Shown here one piece after another: positions 1 to 9,067 of a stretch of 11,355 nucleotides of DNA. Each line of letters begins with the position of its first letter. Position 1 is the stretch's first letter. Below the pieces are notes generated by a model, which saw nothing but the letters and a program-made list of their open reading frames with translations, had not been told where the DNA came from and made no database searches. A program made the translations under genes and the position numbers. The stretch covers positions 1 through 11,355 of the forward strand of contig JAKOGH010000104.1 of the NCBI GenBank assembly GCA_024811115.1, in the 5' to 3' direction. The stretch is from Terana coerulea (lineage: Eukaryota; Basidiomycota; Agaricomycetes; Polyporales; Phanerochaetaceae).

Positions 1-259
1 TGGTTTGGTACAATATGGACAGACTTCTCTGATAGCGATGCGGACATCCCTAACTTATTAGGTTCACGAACGTAACGGCTGTACACACGGCGCCCTCTAC
101 TTCTGTACATTAGTGGCTTTGGTCTAATCGCAGTGCATACCAGCGGTACTAGGACGTATCGCCATGTCCAATTGGCAGAGTGTATCATTGGATGTGGCAG
201 GTCCAGACAGAGAAGCAGATGTTGATGGCGGCTAAAACGCGTTAGGCAGTGAGCAGCCG

Positions 260-1450
260 TCATACGTACTCTTCCTTGCTGACGTCCGCAGCTCGGTCCG
301 CGAAGGCGTGGGCGACGGCCTGTCCGTGGCAGTTCAACGGGGAAGTCGGCTGGAAGGATGCTACTTACAGCAATGTCAGAACCTCAGACCGACTTGCCAG
401 GGCATAAGGAGAACTTACGAATACAGATACGTCTAAAATACGCAATCCGGATACACCATTCACCCGCAGGCGTAAGCCGACTCACGCCCTGCACCAGCTG
501 ACGGGTGCGCCGCGGACATCGCGCATGTTCAAGTTCCTGACAGATGGCGACTGACTGTACCTGCATTCTTGGCGACTGGATCGGCCGCGGGGTCGCGCTC
601 CGCGTCGGTCGTGCCTGCAGCGAACAGGCGCAGTCTTCCTCCCCGCCCTGTGCACATCCCTTGGATGTGGTCGCTTGCGGGAACTGGCGAGGGGACTGTG
701 CGGCGCGCAGCAGTAGGTGGGCTTTGAGGGTGTCCTCAGCAAGGCGGGGTCAAGGAGCAGACTTTGGAAGACATGCTGCCTAGTGAACAGAGCGTGCATC
801 AGTCAAATGGAGCCATGTACTGCCGCGAAAGTGTTCCAAGGACGAAGCGGAGTAAGCGAGGCAATGCCATGACCCAATGTCGTGAGACGGCCTGCTTCAT
901 ATGCCAATTTCACTCGCGGCGCGTTCCATCCGGGCACGGGGCTAAAAGAACATTTAGGAACAGGAGCACGTCTCCAGGAATGCTGCACTAGCTCTGGGTG
1001 CTCCTCGCGCAGTTGGCGAGCAAGCTTGGGGTCTGAAGGACTGCGTTCCCAGCAGAATTGACCTCAACAAGCCGGTAAAGGAAGGGTGATCTTCGTTACC
1101 CCGACCAACATCGGAATGGTCTGCCATAGCTTTGAGGGAAAGATGTCTCGTGAGCCAAATTGGCAGAGAATTGCACAATATGGGGGAGCCGGCGATACCG
1201 GCTGCCAGTGTGACTTGCTTGTTGACAGTTATGGAGAACCCTGGGACGGTTATTCAACAGATAATGAAACAGAGTTCATGCCATAACGTGATATTTGGAA
1301 ACTCACCAACGAAACTTCGCGCCACCTCCACACTAGGGAGCTGAGGCGCGCGCGGCTCTGAAGACGCTGGGGTCAAGGTTCGCAGTCGGGTGACCCGAGT
1401 CTTGACCCAATGTATCCGAGATTACTTGGTGCGCAGCGTCCGTGGTATGA
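260..1450 (-). pseudogene. GMC oxidoreductase remnant, signature-2 to C-terminus (copy B)
   Basis: This is a broken flavoenzyme gene of the glucose-methanol-choline family, closest in look to fungal aryl-alcohol oxidases. Read on the minus strand, 1340-1307 gives PSVEVARSFV. An intron at 1241-1306 (GTGAGT...CCCAG) is then removed in frame, and 1240-1085 gives TVNKQVTLAAGIAGSP followed by DVGRGNEDHP. These match the family's signature-2 block and the motif after it. Near 480-419 the frame reads LRVNGVSGLRILDVSVF, the usual stretch before the C-terminal catalytic loop. An intron at 350-418 (GTAAGT...TTCCAG) leads to the last exon, 349-260, with HGQAVAHAFADRAADV and a TGA. A possible HP..CAM block lies near 500-555. 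Frameshifts and stops break the gene between these islands, so no full product can be made. The left boundary is firm; the right boundary is approximate. Confidence 0.78.
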
Positions 1451-1529
1451 ATGGGCAGCAGGGGTGGTTGTGATCGTCGTAATCTATTGTGTGCGCCACC
1501 CCCATAAGCCCCCATTCCGAGTCAACACT

Positions 1530-2186
1530 TACAGAACGCACTCATGCCACTTGGGCCACGACAGTACGCTTCGCGAGAAGAGCCGGCACCAGAGAGCTGG
1601 AGGATCTGTGGCGAGCCAGCAACACGGCTATGAGCATGACCTCTCTGAGCGCCACTGTGGTGTCTTTTGGGTCTGCATTGTCGTTCTGAGTAGAAGGAAT
1701 GCAGAGATAGCTGATGCTTCTCGCCATCACGGCCTTGCGCCATCCACTGTCCGGATGGGACCGATGTGGGGCGCTCGCGTACAGATGGAGCTCCTCCCGC
1801 CCAGCACCTTGCCCCCGGAGAGAGGCATAAATCGAGCTACCAGGCCACTTGTGCGGTAGTGGTGAAGTTCGAGTCCACATGAGCACTTCCCTGGCAGGGA
1901 TCTTTCTAGGAATGGTGCGTTAGCATCGACGTTCCCTTCGTCGCGGGAGTCGGGGGCTCGTGGTTAGCTTCAACGTCTTGACGCGTGGCTCCCGGTATGC
2001 CTACGATCCGCCAGCCTCAATGACGAGTGTCCTGATTCGTGAGTCGTCGCTCGATCTGGCTGCCATTACACTGTCGCCAAGGCCATCTACAACAGCATGA
2101 CGTCAGCCCCGGTTGTACTGAGCCAAAGTTTTGTAGCGTACCTCCCACAACCACGAAGTCATATTCGCTTCTAGGATCTGACTGAA
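1530..2186 (-). pseudogene. GMC oxidoreductase remnant, FAD-binding N-terminus and signatures (copy A)
   Basis: This is a second set of minus-strand GMC-family islands. At 2170-2142 the frame reads SEYDFVVVG, the start of the dinucleotide-binding fold. A 55-nt intron (2087-2141, GTACGC...TTGTAG, branch-like GCTGAC) splices in frame to a segment containing MAARSSDDSRIRTLVIEAGG, which ends at a TAG at 2003-2001. In the intact fold the glycine motif is GxGxxG; here the second glycine has become Asp and the following residues are drifted. Near 1815-1785, GGKVLGGRSSI resembles signature 1. At 1655-1583, VALREVMLIA and VAGSPQILQLSGAG, in two different frames, resemble signature 2. Signatures 1 and 2 are only about 140 nt apart here, while intact family members have roughly 200 residues between them, so a large piece is deleted. 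The 5' end and signal peptide cannot be defined. Confidence 0.75.
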
Positions 2187-3307
2187 AGACCAAAGAGGAG
2201 CTGCGGCAAAAATGCCGTGTACAGTTGTGAATATAAACACTGTATACGACGACAGCAGCGTTGTCGACATGGCCATGTGCGCAAGGATCCATATCTTTAC
2301 ATCTCGTCAGGTGGACGATCAAGTTTATGGGAGACTCCAGCTCCGGAATTCGGACTCACCAACCTTCGGCAGTATTCATACGTGTTCTAGGTTGCCGCAC
2401 GCAAATCCAGATCGACCCAGAAAGTTCGTGACATGGCTCCGCAAGGCGAGGAGAGGCTAGTAGGGGAGGATGGTCGACATAGAGTTTACGCTTTCTTCAG
2501 CTCTATTCTCCTAGTTATCTCCATTCTTCAGACGTGGCCCTTGCAAAGCATGACCCGCGTGCTGGAACACTACACCACTCGTCCCGGCCAGCCCGTACGC
2601 CTTCCCAAAAGGGATATGTTTGATGCGCAAATCCAGCCTGACGGCAGAAAGTCTGCCAGCATCCGCCACGGCCATGTTCCCGAGTCGTTTCAAGGGGCAT
2701 AATGCTGCTTTATAAGGCAAGATGCCCGCGCACATCGTGGTTGAGGTTGAAGCGTTGTTGCAGTTCGACTTTGTGGCGTCGGGCGCCGGACGTCAAAGCG
2801 GATCACGCCGTTTGATGCAATCAATTGGCTTCAGGGCTGCTTGGTTGCTCTCCGACATTCTGCGGCTTTGCTGTCAGGCTTTGTGGAAGGCCTAGGAACG
2901 GTCTCCTCTGCTACAAGGCCAGTGTTCCTTGTCTTAATTAATTCAATTAAAAGAAGGCAAGGATAATGGCAGCGGGGCGACAATCCTCTCACGATCCGTC
3001 TTAGGGAAGCGTTGTCGGTGAGAAGAACGACCGAATATCCGGTAGCACCGCCTCCATCTCGGCCCCGCTGGTGCCGTTGTCTGGCATTTGGTTGCTGTTG
3101 TTACGCACATGGCAACCTGGACAACGCCAGGCAAGGCGACGCCGGTCGCGTGGGCACTCGCCCGTCCCTGGTGGGAAACCTGCCGCCGCTCGGCGAGTAA
3201 CACCGCCATTATAACCGTTGCGTCCGCCGCTGTGCCACCGTATTGCGCTTGCCCCGTCCCTTTGCTACGCACAACCTTCCCTGACACCTCAGACGACATT
3301 GCAGGCC
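2187..3307. other. Gene-free stretch, spacer and upstream region
   Basis: No convincing gene is visible in about 1.1 kb. Open frames are short, overlap on both strands and resemble no family I know. A TATAAA on the minus strand (2709-2714) could be an old promoter element for the GMC remnant, but it lies more than 500 bp from the first recognisable codon. AT-rich TTAATTAATTCAATTAA sits at about 2935-2950. The last 300 bp become GC-rich and probably contain the promoter and leader of the gene that starts at 3308. Confidence 0.4.
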
Positions 3308-4269
3308 ATGACGTCGCTTGACTACTCTTCGTACGCTGGCCCCTCCTCACCCGGGCCCCTGCAGACCTCGAACATCCTCAACACGAAACAGCGCCGCCGC
3401 CTCGTCAGCTCGACCCGGAAGCTGGGCAGCCTCCTCGGCGCGACCCCGCAGGTCGTCGAAGACGAGGAGCTCTACCACCCCATTCCACTCTCTCTTGTGT
3501 CCAGCGGCTCCTCGTCGGCCTCGAGCAGCAGACCGTCCACAGCCGAGCCTGTTAAAATTACGAGACGCCATGCGTCATTATCCGTGGCCGCACACCCTAC
3601 ACGGCGACCAGAGGCTATATACGGCTCCGCGGAGAACACGAGCTCCAAGGCCGCGCTCCTCCCACCCACCCGCTCCAGCTCCCTCACCGCGAGCCCCGTC
3701 GCCCCGACGAGGAGACCCTCGATGAAGTTCCGGTCGAAGTCGAAGCCGTCGAACGAGCTGCCCCGCCCACTCATCGTCCGCCTGACTGCCCCGCCCGCGC
3801 CGCTCAACCTGCAGCCGCCGCGGTCGCCCGCGCTACCGCTGAGCAGCGCGCTGCTGACCCCGGCACCCCGCGCACACCCAGCTCGCCGACACCCGTCGGC
3901 ACGCCCGTGCTCACGCCGACGACGCCCGTCTTCCCCTCCGTGGCGGAGACGCGGCGGCGGCGGATGGCGAAGCTGACGCGCACGCTGGGCGAGCTCATCC
4001 CGCCGCACCTCGTCTTCGGCGCGCGGAAGCCGCCCGGCGCGCCGGCGCCGGCGCAGGATTCGGAGGAGGAGAGCGATGCGACGCCGCCGCCGCCGCTGCG
4101 GACGCGGGCACGGCGGAGCATGTCGGTGGACTTCAGTGCGCAGGAGTGCGAGCCGTTCACGCGGTCGTCGAAGGTGTGGGTGACGGGCAACCAGACATGG
4201 AGGGGCGAGTGGAATAGGAAGGATATCACGGAGGTGCAATCGAAGCTGCGTTCCCTGAGGGCGCGATGA
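3308..4269 (+). CDS. Ser/Pro/Arg-rich protein of unknown function, apparent 1-nt frameshift
   Basis: I do not recognise a domain. The start chosen is the ATG in GCCATGACG, giving MTSLDYSSYAG; an upstream in-frame ATG at 3218 would add 30 residues that look like translated leader. The N-terminal part has an ordered-looking block (KQRRRLVSSTRKLGSLLG, then VVEDEELYHPIPLS). It is followed by a long low-complexity Ser/Pro/Arg linker and a C-terminal block with RMAKLTRTLGELIPPHLVFG and VWVTGNQTWRGEWNRKD. The first two thirds are in the frame of 3308 and the last third (from about 3864 to the TGA at 4267-4269) is in another frame. The switch falls at CCCCGGCACC (3858-3867). One extra G there would join both frames and give 320 residues. 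No GTA or GTG donor exists nearby and no GT-AG pair of suitable length was found, so an intron is unlikely. It may be a real mutation or an assembly error. Confidence 0.72.
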
Positions 4270-4688
4270 CATGGTACCGGTCCTCAAACTTGTGTTTGCT
4301 TGTTCATTGAACCTTTGTTGACCTATCGTTGTTTTCATATTAACCCGTTTAAGGCCGGCAGAGCCAGCACTGTGCCAACGTTGTCTTCTATAGCTGTAAA
4401 CTTACGTTCATAACCTACTGTAATATTCACTAATAGTACCGCGTTTTATTGTACTGTCGCTTGTCGAAGTGGTTTCGCCGGAGCATCATCCTTGAATGTC
4501 AATCGTGACCATAGAAGCCTAAATGACAGCCAGAACAGCAACTCAGTCCAACAGTTCATGAAGTCTTGGCAACACAACTTCTACATGTTTCTACAGCAGA
4601 TAGATCCTGACAGAGTGTTATGATCATTGTCGTGCGACATAGACCTGTTGCCTTGGACAACTGACTGCCCCTGTCACGTCTTCCGCTG
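4270..4688. other. Convergent 3' spacer
   Basis: This 419-bp spacer lies between the stop of the plus-strand gene at 4269 and the stop of the minus-strand thioesterase at 4689. It is AT-richer than the flanking exons, as expected for 3' UTRs. No additional gene is seen. Confidence 0.55.
4445..4450 (-). terminator. Candidate poly(A) signal of the thioesterase gene
   Basis: TTTATT on the plus strand reads AATAAA on the minus strand, about 240 nt past the thioesterase stop codon. Position and AT-rich setting fit a polyadenylation signal, although fungal signals are loose. Confidence 0.4.
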
Positions 4689-5776
4689 CTATGACGCCTT
4701 CGGAGGAGGTATCGCGGGCGACGGGGCAAGCGACCCTTCTGCGGGAGGTTCGCTCGGATCTGGTGGGTAACCCATTCGCTCGTGGAGCTTCTTTGCATTC
4801 AGTAGCTTGGCGTATTTTGGTTGGATGAACACCGCACTGTCAAGCTCTGGTCAGCGACCGCGTTGGAGGAGAGCAGGTGTGCAGCTGACCTTGCTTCCAC
4901 CAGCACCGTTCCATCGAGGTCCTCAACAACGCCTGACACCTTGACTTTGCGCCCGGCCTTCTCGTCTACTTTTGTCTTGAGGACGATGAACTACGTCCGA
5001 AGGCGACAGTAAGCAACAGGTCTCGTGGTGATACGGCGACGGGCACACACCTGGTCTGCTCGTGTCGGCGCACGGTAGTTCAAGGTCAAATTCGCAGTCA
5101 CGCCAATCTTGTCTGGCAAGTTCAGCAGCGACTGGATGACGCCGCGCGGATCAGCTAACCATCCAAGGAGACAAGCTACAGCACGCACTATACGCCCCAA
5201 GCCCTCATCCAACAGCGTCGCCAGGAGCCCTCCGTGCACAATCCCTTCATGCCCACACAGACCCGTGCCGACATGCATGACGATCACCGCCTCGCTCTCG
5301 TCCTTCCGCGCCCGCACGAGGGGCGGCAGCGTGAGCTTGCCCGGCCCGCGCAACGCACCGGCGGTCAGGCTGTTCGCGAGCTGCTCCCTCGGCACCGCCA
5401 TGTACGGCCGCGTCTCGTACCACTCGCTCGCGTCCGGGCGTGCGCGCTGCTGGGCGAGGAACGGGAGCGTCTGCAGCCGGCCCTCGAGCGCGGCGGTGTA
5501 TGCGATCGAGGACGGGTGGTCTGGGTCCGGCGGCGGCGGCGCGATGCGGGGCGTGATGTACGTGGCGAACTCGGGCGGGTACAGCGAGCCTGCGGCGTAC
5601 GCTATGCCTGCGATGGACGCTGCCGCCGACGCCGTCCGCAGAGCTTTGGACCAGGTGGAGGAGCCGGGCTTTGTGGGTGCCTCTGCGGAGGACGTTGAGG
5701 CAAATCGTCGTGGTGCTTGTCGTGAAAGCCCTTGAGCATGGCTTGCCGTATGTCGTCGTAAGTTGTTAGCTAGCAT
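4689..5776 (-). CDS. Mitochondrial PaaI-like hotdog thioesterase
   Basis: Probable acyl-CoA thioesterase of the hotdog fold, in the group of fungal mitochondrial hotdog proteins (UPF0644-like). Four exons join in frame: 5776-5189, 5131-5051, 4990-4890 and 4836-4689, giving 305 residues. Introns are 5132-5188 (57 nt), 4991-5050 (60 nt) and 4837-4889 (53 nt), all GT-AG. The Arg-rich, acid-poor first 30 residues (MLANNLRRHT...) look like a mitochondrial presequence, and residues about 49-65 form a hydrophobic Ala/Gly/Ile segment that could be a membrane anchor. The active-site motif is HGGLLATLLDE (His181, Asp190/Glu191), followed after the first intron by LLNLPDKIGVTANLTLNYRA. The last exons give GVVEDLDGTVLVEASAVF and FIQPKYAKLLN. 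The open frame extends 71 codons upstream, but the residues before MLANN look like translated promoter. Substrate is unknown. It is divergent from the JmjC gene. Confidence 0.88.
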
Positions 5777-6113
5777 GCTGCCCAGCGAGCGGTCTGGGTG
5801 TGTGGGAGGAGCTTTGGGAAGATGAACGGTGAAGACACGCCATTTTGCATCTCCGGGGTGGGACTGTTGGGGTGCCGCCGCGGTGGGCTGGGGTGTCGGT
5901 GATAAGATAATCGCGTGGCGCTGTTTGCGCCTATTAGCATCCAAAGCTTCTGCCTGCCGAAAAGGTCGCGAGCTCTTGACCTTAACCATTATGTGTGCTC
6001 GCTGCCAAGTCGCATTTCACAATATCCTTCGCCTCGAATGTGCGTGCCGTGGCCACACTTTACTTTACTTGATTGCTGATTCTCGCCCACAGATACCTTA
6101 CCTCACGAAAGTC
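5777..6113. promoter_or_regulatory. Divergent promoter of thioesterase and JmjC genes
   Basis: The two start codons face away from each other across 337 bp, so both promoters must lie here or overlap. Two adjacent GATA cores (GATAAGATAA, 5901-5910) are visible in an otherwise GC-rich stretch. No clear TATA box is seen. Near the JmjC start, 6040-6092 has intron form (GTGCGT donor, TTGCTGAT branch-like, CCCACAG acceptor, 53 nt) and could be a leader intron. A short upstream ORF beginning at the ATG at 5991 would overlap the JmjC start in another frame. Confidence 0.5.
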
Positions 6114-7585
6114 ATGACCCATTTCATCCAGGACTCACGCGATATCAGGCGATTACCTCTCGCGCCCTCTTACCAGGAGTTTTTCGAGCAATATCTAGAG
6201 CCGAACATACCAGTTATAATAGGACGCGATTTGGTGAACGGCTGGGCCTCATATGCGGCATGGACGCAACCTGTTACTGCCCCAGTCAGTCCTGACTCGA
6301 GCGAAAGCAAGAAAGAGATTAACTGGAAATATCTCTCCGAGACTTATGGCGAATCCGAGGTCAACGTTGCAGACTGTTCCAAGGTCGATTCTTTTGGAAA
6401 CCTTGAATGTGAATCCGCTGCCTTTCGCGATGTCGTATCACTTTGGCAGAAAGGGGGAGGCCTGACGCTCTACGTCAAGGACTGGCATCTTGCGCGGCAC
6501 GTAGAGGGCGGCTCCTCCGAGACCGGCACGGAAAACAAGCATTTTCAAGCATTCTATACCACGCCGGATATCTTCAAAGATGACTGGATGAATGCATTCT
6601 ACACGGCCCATACCTCGGACGACTTCCGATTTGTCTACGTCGGCGCCGCCGGAACATACACCCCTTTACATCGGGATGTGTACTGCTCGTACTCCTGGTC
6701 GACGAACGTCTGCGGCAGAAAGCGTTGGTGGCTGTTTCCTCCAGAGCAGACCCCATATCTCTTCATGAAAAATCGAAACGTTTCTGTGCATGACGTTCGA
6801 AACGTGGACACCGAACAGTTCCCTGAGTTTTCGAAGACCACGCCGCTGGTAGTCGAACAAGATGAGGGAGAAACTATATTCGTGTAAGCCATACTGATGT
6901 CATTATTACAAGGTACTAACGCGACGGCGCTGCAGTCCTAGCGGCTGGTACCATCAAGTCGAGAACCTGACCGCCTGCATATCCATCAACCACAACTGGT
7001 GCAACTCGGTCAACCTTCCCATGCTCTACTCTTCCATGTGCGATAAGGTAGTGGAAGTCGAGAATGTGCTGGAGGACGTACGCGACATGTTGAAGGCAGC
7101 ACATCCCAACGACGAGAGCGCGTGGAAGCGCGAGTTCCGCTCGGTAGTGCAAGAACTTGTCGAACAGGATGCTGGGTGGAAGTAAGCTGTTCAATTACGG
7201 CCTTGCTCGAACTATGTTTGCTTACCCCGGTCTGCTTGTTACAGCTGGTTGACGTTCTGGCGAATGTCCCTGCATGCGTTGGAGGGTGCTGGGGGAATTG
7301 TTGAGGGCGGTGTAGAAGATTGGGTTAGTTTCGATTTATCAGACAATTCAATCACTGAAAGGCGTTTCTCAGCCAAGCTTATCTGGCTCACCCAAACAGC
7401 CACTTTTTCCTTCCGCGCCTGCACATCTACGTCCACCACCAGACTTCATCCGAGCGCGCGTTCGGCGTTGCTACCAGCACTTCGTGCAAAGGGACAGGTT
7501 CGAGTGTGAAGGGGAAGTTCTTGTGATTGTCACCAAGGTGGCATCGCTCATTGAGGTTGAAGAGAATTTTGCATCTCAGAAGTGA
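6114..7585 (+). CDS. JMJD4-like JmjC-domain 2-oxoglutarate oxygenase
   Basis: Fe(II)/2-oxoglutarate-dependent oxygenase of the JmjC family, most like JMJD4, which in animals hydroxylates a lysine of release factor eRF1. Four exons (6114-6883, 6936-7181, 7245-7323, 7373-7585) join in frame to 435 residues. Introns are 52, 63 and 49 nt, the first with a perfect GTACTAAC branch site. The N-terminus (SYQEFFEQYLEPNIPVIIG) and YVKDWHLARH match the family's entry region. The iron ligands are His186 and Asp188 in TPLHRDVY, and His263 in PSGWYHQVENL. Lys203 in NVCGRKRWWLFPP is the expected co-substrate contact. ISINHNWCNSVNLP follows as usual for this family. All catalytic residues are present, so the enzyme should be active. 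ATG 6114 is chosen because upstream in-frame sequence looks like leader. The eRF1 substrate is inferred from the animal family only. Confidence 0.9.
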
Positions 7586-7871
7586 CGGAGTGAGTCGTTT
7601 CCGCTGATTGAAATATGGACTGAGGGCGTGTTGAACTTGGCGGTAGTGTTAGACGAATATTAAATATATTATGATCCAGTCCAACATCGCCGCCGCATTG
7701 TCATCCATGTCAGCCTCCACGAGTTCGCCCCATGTTCTCCACTGTCAGCCCTTGTCAATATCAGCATCGGCTGTCCCGCTTCTCGTTCTATATCCTTTTC
7801 CCCTTCGAACTTCCACCTTCTATCTCCTCGCCCACCCTGCTGGTCGCCCAAGCCTTCGTCAACACTTCACT
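7586..7871 (+). promoter_or_regulatory. Spacer with TATA-like element and CT-rich leader
   Basis: The spacer holds the 3' UTR of the JmjC gene and then the promoter of the next gene. ATTAAATATATTA at about 7659-7671 is TATA-like and lies some 200 bp before the next start. From about 7740 the DNA becomes rich in C and T (TTTTCCCCTTC, CACCTTCTATCTCC), a common leader type in basidiomycetes. Confidence 0.4.
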
Positions 7872-9067
7872 ATGCGCACCTACTCCCTCTTCGTCTTCTC
7901 CTCCGTGGCCAAGAAGGTTCGCAGCGCTCCGCTGGGAGGACAACCCAAGTCTAAGACAGTCCAGAAGGCCCTCCGAGCGATCCAACTCCGCAAGGTTTCT
8001 GTCAAGCAACGCTGCCTTCATGGTCTCAGGAACGTCATGTCTTGTCAGGCAGCTGGTCCAAAGGCGAAGCGTACTGCAAGGATGGGAAGGATGCAGAGGA
8101 TGCTCAACCTGCTTGGTCGCAACCTTCTGGTACGCCTTCATTTTGCATGGTAATGCTCACAGTAGCTAATCGCTTGTCTATATTAGCCTCATGCAAAGCA
8201 TGCCGCTCAGCCCTCCTCTCAGCATGGTTTGCAGGTATGTCAATGTGACTTCGTTGACAACATCAACCTTAACACTGATTCCCGTAGTCCGTTGTCAATG
8301 CTATGGACGTCTATGTTGACTCGGACGACCTGATGGACGTGGATACCGACTATGTCCCTGGCCCGATGGATGTATGGGCCCGCCTTCTTCCTTCATCATC
8401 ATCTGGCGACATTATCATGGCCTCGGCATCGGATTGGACCGTTGAGATGGTGGACGACTTCGCCGAAGAATACTCCAAGGAGGTCCTCGCTGACTGGGAA
8501 CTCTCTGCCTCTGTCGACCACTCCGACAGCCGTCCGTCCTCTGCCTATGTGTCTCTTTCCGCTCACCGATGCTCTGGTGACAAGACCTCAGATGAATTCG
8601 ACGACTACCTCGACGCGGCTAGCATTGATTCAGAGGCTACGCTAGTGCACGACGAGATGTCGCCAACCAAGCCCGCGCTGGACTCGAAGACGCTCGGTGC
8701 CGACAAGCTCGCAGTCTCATCCGTCCTGATCTCGAAGATGTCTCACTTGACGGTCACCGACGCTTCGGTGGAACGGTCACTCACGGCTCCGCAAACCCCT
8801 CCTATGAAGAAGACCCGTGCTGGACCAGCTCCTTCCGCGCCCAAGAAGAAGGATCATACTCGGGATCGTGCGCAGAAGCGAGCATACATCGAGTTTGTAC
8901 AAAGTTCCTCTGCGCCTAAGAAAATACGTATCGTCGACCTCGACGCGAAGATCCGCCAGAAGACCACGGGCTCGCAGCGCCACAAACGCAAGGCTGCCAA
9001 GGGTGATGCAGGACCGACTTCATCGAAGGCGTCCTCAAGGTCTGCGGTCAAGCTGGCCCTGGCCTAG
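7872..9067 (+). CDS. Unrecognised protein with acidic middle and basic NLS-like tail
   Basis: I recognise no family. The model has three phase-0 exons: 7872-8129, 8187-8234 and 8288-9067, giving 361 residues. The introns are 57 nt (GTACGC...TATTAG, with GCTAAT) and 53 nt (GTATGT...CCGTAG). Exon 1 encodes a very basic segment (KKVRSAPLGG, KALRAIQLRKVSVKQRC, KAKRTARMGRMQRM). Exon 2 adds 16 residues rich in His, Ala and Gln. Residues about 108-170 are acidic (DVYVDSDDLMDVDTDY, VEMVDDFAEEYSKE). The last 85 residues are Lys/Arg-rich (MKKTRAGPAPSAPKKK, KKIRI, QRHKRKAAKG), suggesting nuclear localisation. The large exon is secure: it is long, open and uses coding-like third positions. The 5' exons are less certain, and translation could begin at the ATG at 8303. 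It could be a DNA- or chromatin-associated protein, but nothing specific shows this. Confidence 0.65.

Noticed and set aside
1410..1859. 149-codon plus-strand open frame
   Set aside because: No family resemblance and no leader or splice context. The opposite strand carries GMC-family islands, so this is an antisense shadow.
1867..1876. GTTCGAGTCC, identical to a tRNA B-box
   Set aside because: The surrounding T-arm pairs only 4 of 5, and no complementary acceptor stem, A-box or anticodon arm is found at the right distance upstream. It lies inside the GMC remnant.
2433..2735. Short overlapping frames on both strands near a TATA-like motif
   Set aside because: No recognisable family, no splice support, and both strands equally open.
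3776..3814. GT...CAG segment as an intron explaining the frame change in the 3308-4269 gene
   Set aside because: It is 39 nt, a multiple of three, so it does not change frame. The donor GTCCGC is poor and the segment is shorter than other introns here.
3472..4338. 288-codon minus-strand open frame
   Set aside because: It is antisense to the Ser/Pro/Arg-rich gene; GC-rich third positions leave the opposite strand open. Its Arg/Pro runs are artefacts of that composition.
5109..5735. 208-codon plus-strand open frame
   Set aside because: Antisense of thioesterase exons 1 and 2, which show family motifs and valid splicing on the minus strand.
5777..5989. 71-codon N-terminal extension of the thioesterase frame
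   Set aside because: The residues before MLANN look like translated promoter, while MLANNLRRHT begins a good mitochondrial presequence.
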